DNA of 64,000 nucleotides from Streptomyces lichenis (lineage in GTDB: Bacteria; Actinomycetota; Actinomycetes; Streptomycetales; Streptomycetaceae): positions 1 to 64,000 of the forward strand of contig NZ_JALPTH010000024.1 of NCBI RefSeq assembly GCF_023218175.1, in the 5' to 3' direction. Made by a program: the position numbers and the translations under genes. The notes under the pieces were generated by a model. The model saw only the letters and a program-made list of their open reading frames with translations, was not told where the DNA came from and ran no database searches. Below, piece after piece: positions 20,860 to 29,035 of this stretch; positions within the stretch are counted from its first letter, which is position 1; each line of letters starts with the position of its first letter.

Positions 20860-23439
20860 CTACTCGCTGGCTATCGCGTTCAGCACGTTCATCCGGCCCG
20901 CCCGGAAGGCCGGGACCAGGGCGGCTATCAGGCCGACGAAGGCCGAGCCGACGAAGACCGCGAGGATCGTCGGCCAGGGGATCTCCAGCACCTTCAGCCC
21001 CTCCAGGGCCAGCAGCTTCTGCGCCGCGGTGCCCCAGCCCATGCCGAGCCCGAGGCCGAGCAGCGCGCCGAACAGGGCGATCACCACCGACTCCAGCCGG
21101 ATCATGCGGCGCAACTGGCGGCGGGAGAGCCCGATGGCCCGCATCAGGCCGATCTCCCGGGTGCGCTCCACCACCGACAGGGCCAGGGTGTTCACCACGC
21201 CGAGGACGGCGACGATGATCGCCAGCGCCAGCAGCCCGTAGACGATGTTGAGCAGCTGCCCGACCTGGTCCTCCAACTGCTTCTTGTAGTCGGTCTGATC
21301 ACGGACGTCGTACTGCGGGTAGGCCGCCAGGGCCTTCTTCAGCGCGCTGTAGGCGGCCGCCTCCTGGCCGTCCCGGGCCTTGGCGAACATGATGGCGTTC
21401 TGCGGCATCTTCTCCGCGGGCAGGTACTTCTCCACGGTGGTGATGCCGGTGTACCAGGCGCCCCGGTCCACGGTGTCCTCGTCGGAGGTGATGGCCGCGA
21501 CCTTCAGCCGGGCCGTCTCGCCTCCCTTGAACGCCACGGTCAGGGTGTCGCCCAGCTTCACCCCGTGCCGGTTCGCATAGGCGTCGCCGACCGACATGGC
21601 GTCCTTGCCGTAGGCGGCGGGCAGCTCACCGGCGACGGTCTCGCGGCGCAGGTCGGAGGCGTAGGTCGGGTCGGCGGCGACCAGGCCCTCGGTCTCCTTC
21701 TTCCCGTCGGGGGAGGTCACCACGGCGTCCACGATCCGGTAGTCGGTGACATGGTCCAGCCCGTCGCTGTCCTTCATGGCCCGCTCGGCCTGCGGCATGA
21801 TCGGCTGGCCGGTGGGGCTCATCACGATGAAGTCGGCGCCCACCGTGCGGTCCAGCTCGTCGGTGGCCGAGGCCACCATGGAGGAGCCGACCACCGCGAG
21901 CCCCGCGACCAGGGCGAGCCCGATCATCAGCGCGGCACCGGTGGCGCCGGTGCGGCGCGGGTTGCGCAGCGCGTTGCGCTCGGCGAGGCGGCCGACGGGG
22001 CCGAAGACCCGCAGCACCAGGGCGCCCAGCACCCGGACCACACCGCCGGCCAGCAGCGGGCCGACCACCACGAAGCCGATCAGGGTGAGCACCACCCCGA
22101 GGCCCAGCAGCAGCGATCCGTCGGCCGCCTCGGTGGAGCGCGCGGCCCCGATCAGGGCGGCGGCGCCACCGGCGGTGAGCAGCAGTCCGAGGATGCCGCG
22201 CACCCGGCCGGCCCGGCGGTCCGCCGGGGTGCCGGCGTCCCGCAGCGCGGCCATCGGGGAGACCTTGCCCGCCCGGCGGGCCGGGGCGTAGGCGGCGACG
22301 ACGGTGACGACGACACCGAGGACCAGCCCGACCACCGGGGTGGTCCAGCGGATCGTCAGATCGCTGGTGGACAGCTCCATGCCGACGGCCGACATCAGCT
22401 CCATCAGCCCGATGGCCAGGCCGACTCCGGCGCCGACGCCCAGGACCGAGCCGAACACCCCGAGCAGCACCGCCTCGACCAGCACCGAGCGGTTGACCTG
22501 GGAGCGGCTGGAGCCGATGGCCCGCAGCAGGCCGATCTCCCGGGTGCGCTGGGCGACCAGCATGGAGAAGGTGTTGACGATGAGGAACACCCCGACGAGC
22601 AGGGCGATCCCGGCGAAGCCGAGCATCGCGTACTTCATCACGTCCAGGAAGCCGGCGACGTCCTGCCGCCCGGCGTCCGCGACCTCGCTCTGCGTCCGCA
22701 CCTGGTACTTCCCGCCGAGCGCGCTCGCCACGTCCTTCTTCAGCCGCTCCTGGCCCACCCCGTCGGCGGCGTCCACGGACACCCGGGTGAACAGGTCCTT
22801 GCCGCCCAGCAGCCGCTGCTGCGCGGTGGCGGTGTCGAACCAGACGATGGCCGCGCCGGGGTTGGTCACCTTGAAGGCCGCGGTGCCCGATATCCGGGCG
22901 GTGAAGTCACCGGTGACGGCGATGGTGCGCAGCTCGTCGCCGATCTTCAGCCCGTGCTTCTCCGCGGTGTCGGCGTCCACCAGCACCTCGGTGGGGCCGC
23001 GCGGGGCGTGACCGGAGGCGATCTCCATCGAACGCAGCTCACCGGGCGTCCAGTTGCCCGCGATGGTGGGGGCACCGGTGGTGGAGCCCATGTTCTTGTT
23101 GTGCGAGTCGACCACGGTGACGCTGGTCGAGGCGACCTCGCCCCGCGCGGACTCCACCCCGGGGACCGCGGCCACCCGCTCGACCAGGGAGGCGGGCAGT
23201 GCCTCGGGCCGGCCCGTCGCCGGGCCCGAGTCGTCGTCCTCGCCCCCGGCGCCCCTGGGGCTGACCGTGACATCGGAGGCGTCCAGCGCGAACAGCTTGT
23301 CGAAGGTGGTGTTCATGGTGTCGGTGAACACCAGGGTGCCGCTGACGAACGCCACCGACAGCAGTACCGCCACCGCCGACAGCGCCATCCGGCCCTTGTG
23401 GGCGAGGACGTTGCGCAGGGAGGTTCTCAGTACGCTCAC
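20860..23439 (-). CDS. ABC transporter permease with two FtsX domains (MacB-like)
   Basis: An 859-residue membrane protein. Its first hydrophobic helix is at about 18-38 (ALSAVAVLLSVAFVSGTLVF). A large extracellular domain is followed by an FtsX core of three helices (about 265-390, GFAGIALLVGVFLIVNTFSM and RTREIGLLRAIGSSR). A second set lies in the middle, and a C-terminal FtsX core (YGLLALAIIVAVLGVVNTLA, RTREIGLMRAIGLSR) ends the protein. The GTG start overlaps the stop of the upstream ATPase gene by 4 nt, so the two are translationally coupled and should form one complex. Such proteins export lipoproteins, lipids or peptides, or relay a mechanical signal; the substrate is unknown. It matches the gene I recall near mfd in S. 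coelicolor. Confidence 0.92.
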   Translation of the reverse strand: MSVLRTSLRNVLAHKGRMALSAVAVLLSVAFVSGTLVFTDTMNTTFDKLFALDASDVTVSPRGAGGEDDDSGPATGRPEALPASLVERVAAVPGVESARGEVASTSVTVVDSHNKNMGSTTGAPTIAGNWTPGELRSMEIASGHAPRGPTEVLVDADTAEKHGLKIGDELRTIAVTGDFTARISGTAAFKVTNPGAAIVWFDTATAQQRLLGGKDLFTRVSVDAADGVGQERLKKDVASALGGKYQVRTQSEVADAGRQDVAGFLDVMKYAMLGFAGIALLVGVFLIVNTFSMLVAQRTREIGLLRAIGSSRSQVNRSVLVEAVLLGVFGSVLGVGAGVGLAIGLMELMSAVGMELSTSDLTIRWTTPVVGLVLGVVVTVVAAYAPARRAGKVSPMAALRDAGTPADRRAGRVRGILGLLLTAGGAAALIGAARSTEAADGSLLLGLGVVLTLIGFVVVGPLLAGGVVRVLGALVLRVFGPVGRLAERNALRNPRRTGATGAALMIGLALVAGLAVVGSSMVASATDELDRTVGADFIVMSPTGQPIMPQAERAMKDSDGLDHVTDYRIVDAVVTSPDGKKETEGLVAADPTYASDLRRETVAGELPAAYGKDAMSVGDAYANRHGVKLGDTLTVAFKGGETARLKVAAITSDEDTVDRGAWYTGITTVEKYLPAEKMPQNAIMFAKARDGQEAAAYSALKKALAAYPQYDVRDQTDYKKQLEDQVGQLLNIVYGLLALAIIVAVLGVVNTLALSVVERTREIGLMRAIGLSRRQLRRMIRLESVVIALFGALLGLGLGMGWGTAAQKLLALEGLKVLEIPWPTILAVFVGSAFVGLIAALVPAFRAGRMNVLNAIASE

Positions 23440-24224
23440 GACGTCCGTCCCCGGGCGTCGAAGTCCTTCATCCGGTCGAGCACGGCCTCGGCGGTGGGGC
23501 GGGTCATCTCGTCCACGATCCGGCCGTCCGCCAGATACAGCACCCGGTCCGCGTAGCTCGCCGCCACCGGGTCATGGGTGACCATCACGATGGTCTGGCC
23601 CAACTCGTCCACCGAGCGGCGCAGAAAGCCCAGGATCTCCGCGCCGGCCCGGGAGTCCAGATTCCCCGTGGGCTCGTCGCCGAAGATGATCTCCGGCCGA
23701 GCGGCCAGCGCCCGCGCCACCGCGACCCGCTGCTGCTGGCCGCCGGAGAGCTGGCCCGGCCGGTGCTTCAGCCGCTCGGACAGGCCCACCGTCTCCACCA
23801 CCCGCGCCAGCCAGCCCGCGTCGGGCCGGCGGCCGGCGATGTCCATCGGCAGGGTGATGTTCTCCAGGGCGTTGAGCGTCGGCAGCAGGTTGAACGCCTG
23901 GAAGATGAAGCCCACCCGGTCCCGGCGCAGCTGGGTCAGCTTCTTGTCCTTCAGCCCGGTGATCTCCGTGTCGGCGAGGAAGATCTGCCCGCCGGTGACC
24001 GTGTCCAGCCCGGCCAGGCAGTGCATCAGCGTCGACTTGCCGGAGCCGGACGGGCCCATGATGGCCGTGAACTCGCCCTGGGCGATGTCCACGTCCACCT
24101 GGTCCAGCGCCACGACCCGGGTCTCCCCGGTCCCGTACGCCTTGACGACCTGGCGCGCCCGGGCGGCAACGGCCGTCCGCCCTCCCGTACCCCCATAGGT
24201 GGGGCTCGTCACAGCCGTTGTCAC
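23436..24224 (-). CDS. ABC transporter ATP-binding protein (MacB/LolD-type)
   Basis: A 262-residue ATPase starting at GTG 24222-24224, preceded by AAGGAGA 6 nt upstream; an in-frame upstream ATG at 24248 lacks a site. Walker A GPSGSGKST is at about 57-65, Q-loop FIFQAFNLLPTLNA, signature LSGGQQQRVAVARAL, Walker B IIFGDEPTGNLDS, and H-loop MVTHD. The extended Q-loop context and size are those of the MacB/LolD/FtsE class that pairs with FtsX-fold permeases. It overlaps the permease gene by 4 nt. It powers the complex with ATP at the inner face of the membrane. Confidence 0.95.
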   Translation of the reverse strand: MTTAVTSPTYGGTGGRTAVAARARQVVKAYGTGETRVVALDQVDVDIAQGEFTAIMGPSGSGKSTLMHCLAGLDTVTGGQIFLADTEITGLKDKKLTQLRRDRVGFIFQAFNLLPTLNALENITLPMDIAGRRPDAGWLARVVETVGLSERLKHRPGQLSGGQQQRVAVARALAARPEIIFGDEPTGNLDSRAGAEILGFLRRSVDELGQTIVMVTHDPVAASYADRVLYLADGRIVDEMTRPTAEAVLDRMKDFDARGRTS

Positions 24225-24628
24225 GTGATGTCTCCTTAAGTCGGTCACAGCCGGTCACAGCCGGGCCCGCGCGGTCTCGCCGGACGCGGCCCGGTGCCGT
24301 GCGGCTCCGTATGAAGTGTTTCGCGCCAGGGCACCTGGGCGCCCTGGTGCCTGGCGCAGTCTTTTCCCGGGGGTTAACCCCACCCCCGGCCCCGCCCGCC
24401 CCGTGGCCGCCCGTGGCCGTCCCGCGTTCGCCCCTGTGGCCGTCCCCGTACCCGCCGCCGTCTCCCGGCGCCGTAAGAACAACCTAAGGACGCCGCCGCC
24501 CGCGCTCCTCCTCCGGCGGGACGAACCGACCCCCGCTCGAACCGGGGACCCGCCCCTAGGGGTTCTCCACCGGGAGGAGGAGTGAGAGGGTGAGCCGGCC
24601 AACTACATGCACAGGGAAAGGACTTCCG
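24225..24628. promoter_or_regulatory. Divergent promoter region with a large near-palindrome
   Basis: This 404-bp region separates the ABC operon (minus) from the MFS gene (plus). At 24323-24357 there is a near-perfect inverted repeat: GCGCCAGG and CCTGGCGC outer arms, CACC/GGTG inner arms, and a GGGCGCCC centre, with one bulge and one mismatch. It is followed on the plus strand by TCTTTTC. It could be an operator shared by both transcripts or a terminator-like hairpin in a leader. A GGAGGAGG string at 24573-24580 is upstream of an alternative GTG (24590). Confidence 0.55.
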
Positions 24629-26329
24629 GTGGCGAAGAAGGTGCCGAAGAGGGCGCCGCGGAAAGCGCCGAGGAAGGTGCCGGGGAAGGCGCCGAGGAAG
24701 GTGCCGGAGGGGGCCGCGAAGGGGGTGCCTTCCGGCGGGGGCGCGGAGGCGACCGCCACCGCCGCGACCGCCACCGCCGCGACCGCCACCGGCGGACGCG
24801 GACCGCTGGTCGCCGCGCTGATGCTCGGCATGGCCCTGGCCGCCCTCGACGCCACCATCGTCTCCACCGCGGTCCCGCAGATCGTCGGCGACCTCGGCGG
24901 ACTCTCCGTCTTCTCCTGGCTGTTCGCCGGCTATCTGCTCGCCGTCACCGTCACCCTGCCCGTCTACGGCAGGCTGTCCGACACCCACGGCCGCAAGCCC
25001 GTGCTGATCGCCGGGATCGTGCTCTTCCTGGCCGGCTCACTGCTGTGCGCCGCCGCCTGGGACATGCCCTCGCTGATTGCGTTCCGCATCGTCCAGGGCC
25101 TCGGCGGCGGCGCCCTCCAGGGCACCGTGCAGACCATCGCCGCCGACCTGTACCCGCTCAGGGAACGCCCGCGCATCCAGGCCCGGCTCTCCAGCGTCTG
25201 GGCCGCCTCGGCCGTCGCCGGCCCCGCGCTCGGCGGGCTGCTCGCCGGGTACGCGCACTGGCGGCTGATCTTCCTGATCAACCTGCCCGTCGGACTGCTC
25301 GCCCTCTGGCTGGTCGCCCGCCACCTGGTCGAACCCGCCCGCACCGCGCCCGAACGGCCGGAGGCCGAACCCGCCCGCACCGCGCCCGAACGACCGGAGA
25401 CCCCACCCGCCCGGGTCGACTGGCCCGGCGCGCTCGCCATCTTCGCCACCGGCGCCCTGCTGCTGACCGCGCTCGTCCAGGGCGGCACCGCCTGGCCCTG
25501 GCTCTCCGCGCCCTCCCTCGGCCTGCTCGGCGCCGCCGCGCTCGCCGCCGCCGTCACCGTCGCCGTGGAACGCCGCGCCGCCGAACCGATCATCCCCGGC
25601 TGGGTGTGGCGGCGGCGCACCATCGCCGCGGTCAACCTCGCCCTCGGCGCGCTCGGACTGCTGATGGTGGCGCCGACCGTGTTCCTCCCGACGTACGCGC
25701 AGTCCGTCCTGGGCCTCGGGCCCGTCGCGGCCGGCTTCGTGCTCTCCGCCATGACCCTGACCTGGCCGGTCAGCGCCGCCCTCTCCAGCCGCGTCTACAC
25801 CAGGATCGGGTTCCGGCGCACCGCGATCATCGGCATGACCTGCTCCACCGCCGTGCTGCTCGCCTTCCCGCTGCTGCCCTACCCCGGCGCACCCTGGCAG
25901 CCCACGCTGATCATGCTGCTGCTCGGCGGCTGCCTGGGGCTGTTCCAACTGCCTCTGATCGTCGGCGTCCAGTCCACCGTCCCCTGGTCCGAACGCGGCA
26001 CCACCACCGCGTCCGTGCTGTTCTGCCGCCAGGTCGGGCAGAGCCTGGGCGCCGCGCTCTTCGGCGCCGTCGCCAACGCCGTCCTCGGCTCCCACCTCAC
26101 CGAGGCCGGCCCCGCGCGCGGCGGCCTGGACGACCCGGCGGCCGCGCTCACCCCACGCGCCGTGGACGCGGCCGTGGAGTACGTCTTCCTGGGCGCCGCC
26201 GCGGCCGGCGCCCTGGCCGTCCTGGTCCTGCTCACCCTGGCGCCCCGCCGCTTCCCCGTCCTCCCCGAGGACCGCGCCGCCGCCCCACCACCGGAACCGG
26301 CCGTGCCCGTGGAGGACTTGGAGCCCTGA
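24629..26329 (+). CDS. MFS multidrug-type transporter with basic repeat N-terminal tail
   Basis: A 566-residue protein from GTG 24629 (AAAGGA 6 nt upstream); GTG 24590 is an alternative. About 14 membrane helices and the DHA2 signatures are visible: ALDATIVSTAVPQIVGDLGG in helix 1, GRLSDTHGRKP as motif A, and a motif C-like AASAVAGPALGGLLAG. The first 35 residues are a repetitive Lys/Arg/Pro/Ala tail (KVPKRAPRKAPRKVPGKAP and so on) that resembles nucleoid-protein tails rather than a transporter N-terminus. An 11-residue tandem duplication (VEPARTAPERP then AEPARTAPERP) lies in a central loop. It is a proton-driven exporter of unknown substrate, divergent from the ABC transporter. Confidence 0.87.
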   Translation: MAKKVPKRAPRKAPRKVPGKAPRKVPEGAAKGVPSGGGAEATATAATATAATATGGRGPLVAALMLGMALAALDATIVSTAVPQIVGDLGGLSVFSWLFAGYLLAVTVTLPVYGRLSDTHGRKPVLIAGIVLFLAGSLLCAAAWDMPSLIAFRIVQGLGGGALQGTVQTIAADLYPLRERPRIQARLSSVWAASAVAGPALGGLLAGYAHWRLIFLINLPVGLLALWLVARHLVEPARTAPERPEAEPARTAPERPETPPARVDWPGALAIFATGALLLTALVQGGTAWPWLSAPSLGLLGAAALAAAVTVAVERRAAEPIIPGWVWRRRTIAAVNLALGALGLLMVAPTVFLPTYAQSVLGLGPVAAGFVLSAMTLTWPVSAALSSRVYTRIGFRRTAIIGMTCSTAVLLAFPLLPYPGAPWQPTLIMLLLGGCLGLFQLPLIVGVQSTVPWSERGTTTASVLFCRQVGQSLGAALFGAVANAVLGSHLTEAGPARGGLDDPAAALTPRAVDAAVEYVFLGAAAAGALAVLVLLTLAPRRFPVLPEDRAAAPPPEPAVPVEDLEP

Positions 26330-26429
26330 GACGGTGTCCCGGGTGGCGGCGAGGTGAAGGGCACGCGGATACGGAGGCTTCAGGGGCCGGGCCGGCCCGT
26401 GGACGGGCGCGCCGGGTTACGGTGCGGGC

Positions 26430-27698
26430 ATGGGGAAGATCGGGGAGGGTTCGGCGGTGGGCGGGACGGTGCTGATGGTGGCGGTGTCACCGGCGGGCCG
26501 GATGCGGTTGATGGACGCCGGTGGCGTCCTGGGCCCACTGGCCGCGGTGGGCACGGACCGGCTGGCCGGGACGGACGGCGCGGTGTCGGTGGTGGAGCTG
26601 GCCGACCCGGCGGACCCGCAGGCCGTGCTGACCCGCGTGCGCACCGCGGCCGCGGCGCCGGGGCGGCTGACCGTGGTGATCGCCGGGCAGCTGCATCTGG
26701 ACGAGCGGCAGCAGCGGCTGCACCTGGCCCTGGCGCGCAGTACGCCGGCCGCGCTGCGGTACACCGCCCTGCCCTGGGACTGGGTGATGGACGCGCTGGC
26801 CGCCCGGCCGCCCGGCGCCACGACGATGGTCCTCGACCTGGTCGCCGACGCGGCCGCCTGGCAGCGGTTGCGGGCCGGCGGGCTCGGAACGGGACTGCGC
26901 CTGTTCGGCCGGGTGGTCCCGCCACCCGGCCGGCGCCGGACGGTGCGGCCGGACTATCTGATGGCCCTTGCCACCGCGTGGCGCACCGGCCCCGCGATCT
27001 CGCTGGAGGCGCTGCACGAGCGGGCCGTCGCCGAAGTCGGCGGCCGGGAGGGGGCACTGGTCCTGGACGGGTCGCCTCCCACCCACGGCCCCGACCACTT
27101 CGCCACCGCCGGCCGGCAGCCCGATCCCAGCCCCGACCACTACGCCACCGCCCGCCGGCAGCCCGATCTCGGCCCCGACGGCTCCGCCACCGCCGGCCGG
27201 CAGGCCCCGCCGCACCGGGCAGCGGCCGGACCGTCCACCGCGCCGGGCGGCCCGCCGGAAGCGGTGCTGGCCGAGGTCCTCGCGGCCGCGCGGGCGGGGC
27301 GGCATACCGAAGCGGCGGCGCTGGCCGCGCTGGCCGAGGGCCAGGTGCTGCGCGCCGACGGCGTCGGCTCGGTCAGGGCGACGCACTGGCTGGAGGTGCG
27401 AGCCGAACTCGCCCGGCTCGCGGGCGAGGCGGGGCGCAGCTGCGAGCTGTGGATGGCGGCGGCCGACGCCCATCTCGCTCTCGGCCGGCCGGCCGATGAC
27501 GAGCAGGTGGTCGCCGCGGTCGACCGGGCCCACCACCAGTGGCAGCAGACCGATCCGGTCCGGGCCCTGGACCTGGGCGGACAGCTCGCCGCGCTACGGG
27601 AGCACGTCCCCGGTCACCGCCCGGGCGCCGCGGCCGCGGTCCGCGCCCGGCTGGCGACACTGGAGAGCGCCGAGGCCGGGCACACGCCGGGGCGGTGA
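26430..27698 (+). CDS. Hypothetical protein with central tandem repeats
   Basis: A 422-residue soluble protein I do not recognise. The first 200 residues have an alternating hydrophobic pattern (GTVLMVAVSPAGRMRLMDAG, LTVVIAGQLHLDERQQRLHL) that suggests an alpha/beta fold. Residues about 217-260 carry three degenerate 15-17-residue repeats (GPDHFATAGRQPDP, SPDHYATARRQPDL, GPDGSATAGRQAP). The C-terminal 150 residues are Ala/Leu/Glu-rich helices with a TPR-like feel (AARAGRHTEAAALAALAEG). There is no signal peptide or membrane helix. The start is the first ATG and has no strong ribosome binding site. It converges on the coiled-coil gene and may belong with it, but nothing shows a function. Confidence 0.75.
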   Translation: MGKIGEGSAVGGTVLMVAVSPAGRMRLMDAGGVLGPLAAVGTDRLAGTDGAVSVVELADPADPQAVLTRVRTAAAAPGRLTVVIAGQLHLDERQQRLHLALARSTPAALRYTALPWDWVMDALAARPPGATTMVLDLVADAAAWQRLRAGGLGTGLRLFGRVVPPPGRRRTVRPDYLMALATAWRTGPAISLEALHERAVAEVGGREGALVLDGSPPTHGPDHFATAGRQPDPSPDHYATARRQPDLGPDGSATAGRQAPPHRAAAGPSTAPGGPPEAVLAEVLAAARAGRHTEAAALAALAEGQVLRADGVGSVRATHWLEVRAELARLAGEAGRSCELWMAAADAHLALGRPADDEQVVAAVDRAHHQWQQTDPVRALDLGGQLAALREHVPGHRPGAAAAVRARLATLESAEAGHTPGR

Positions 27699-27780
27699 CG
27701 CCGTCGAGTAAGCAGGCACCGGTGCCTCCGGCGAGCTGCGGGAGGCCGCCGCCAGGCCCCGGCGGAAGTGGCGCCTCACG

Positions 27781-27989
27781 GTGCGCTCGGCCAGGCCGCC
27801 CACGCCCCTGAGGGTCCGGCGCCGCCCACGCCCCCGAGGGCCCGGAGCCACCCAAGCCCCCGAGGATCCGGAGCCACCCAAGCCCCGGAGGGTCCGGAGC
27901 CGCCAGGCACCTGAGGGTCCGGGGCCACCCAGGCACCCAGGCACCCAGGCACCCAGGCACCCAGGCACCCAGGCACCCAGGCACCCAAG
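27781..27989. repeat. Nested tandem repeats, ending in seven perfect 8-bp copies
   Basis: In the 324-bp gap between the hypothetical gene (stop 27698) and the coiled-coil gene (stop 28023), degenerate units of about 20-26 bp (CCCGAGGGTCCGGAGCC-like) run from about 27800 to 27925. Seven perfect copies of CACCCAGG follow (27926-27981) and an eighth with one change (27982-27989). The opposite strand is G-rich (CCTGGGTG repeats). The ORFs through it are repeat artefacts. No gene is supported here. Confidence 0.9.
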
Positions 27990-28022
27990 GATCCGGGCCC
28001 GCCCAGACCCGAAGAGAACGCG

Positions 28023-28919
28023 CTACTCCTCCGCGCCCCGCCCCGTCAGCGCCGCCAGGCTGCTGCGGACGTGGGCCATGTGGGCGCGCATCTCCTCCGA
28101 GGCCGCCTCGTGCTCCCGCAGCAGCCGCTCCGTCTCCCGCTCGACCCGCTCTGCCCGGAGCCTGGCCTGCCCCAGCAGCTCCTGTGCCCGCGCCGAGGCG
28201 TCCTCGTCGGTGTGCCGGGCCTGCTCGGCGGCCTCCGCCCGTACCCGCTCCGCCGCGCCCAGCCGCTCCTCGGCCGCCTCCAGCAGCCGGTCGTGCTCCG
28301 CGGCCAGCGACGCCTCCCGGGCCGCGTCCTCCCGCTCGGCCGCCTCCCGCAGCTCGCCGTGCTTGTGCCGCTGCTCGGCAAAGAGCCGCTCCCCGCGCTC
28401 CCGCACCGCGCGCAGCACCGCCGCGCCCTCGTCACGTACCCGCTCGGCCTCCTCCCGGGCCGCCGCGCGCTCCGCCTCCGCCGACTCCCGGGCCGCGCCC
28501 AGCGTCTTGTCCGCCGCCGCCTCCGCGTCCGCCCGGACCGCCTCCGCCACCGCGCGGGCCGCCTCGCCGGTGCGGGCCGCCTCAGCTGCCGCCTCCTCGG
28601 CCAGCCGCCGCGCCTCGGCCAGGGCGTCCGCCCGCAGCGTCTCGCCCTCCTCCTCGGTCAGCGCCCAGATCCGCTGGGCCCGCGCGCCCAGGTCCTCGTA
28701 CCGCTGCGGCGGCAGCCCGGCCGCGTGCTCCCGCAGCCGCTCCAGCCGCTCGGCCGACTCCCGTACCGCCGCGTCCAGTTCCTCCGCGCGCCGCCGCGCC
28801 GCGCGCCCGGCCTCGGCGAGCTCGGCGACCGCCCGGTCCACCTGCCCCGGCCGGTACCCGCGCCCCCACACCAGATCGAACTCGGACGTGCCGCCCGCAC
28901 CCGTACCCGTACCCGTCAT
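28023..28919 (-). CDS. Coiled-coil protein (DivIVA/FilP-like, often called cellulose-binding)
   Basis: A 298-residue, almost wholly alpha-helical protein, very rich in Ala, Glu and Arg. A short N-terminal segment FDLVWGRGYRPGQVDRAVAE resembles the N-terminal motif of DivIVA-domain proteins. It is followed by heptad-like coiled coil to the end (ARAQRIWALTEEEGETLRAD, AEHDRLLEAAEERLGAAERV). Streptomyces proteins of this type are related to the polarity and cytoskeletal proteins Scy and FilP and are frequently mislabelled cellulose-binding. It is probably a cytoplasmic scaffold. The position of its stop next to the 8-bp repeat tract may affect its 3' end. Confidence 0.8.
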   Translation of the reverse strand: MTGTGTGAGGTSEFDLVWGRGYRPGQVDRAVAELAEAGRAARRRAEELDAAVRESAERLERLREHAAGLPPQRYEDLGARAQRIWALTEEEGETLRADALAEARRLAEEAAAEAARTGEAARAVAEAVRADAEAAADKTLGAARESAEAERAAAREEAERVRDEGAAVLRAVRERGERLFAEQRHKHGELREAAEREDAAREASLAAEHDRLLEAAEERLGAAERVRAEAAEQARHTDEDASARAQELLGQARLRAERVERETERLLREHEAASEEMRAHMAHVRSSLAALTGRGAEE

Positions 28920-29035
28920 GCCCGCCGCGCTCCCTTCCCCCGTCCAGAATGCCCCACCTCCGGCAGCGCGAAGCAGGGCGCCCGACCGGATCCGGCCGGG
29001 CGCCCCGCCCCGGTTCGCCCGCCGCTACCGCCGGC

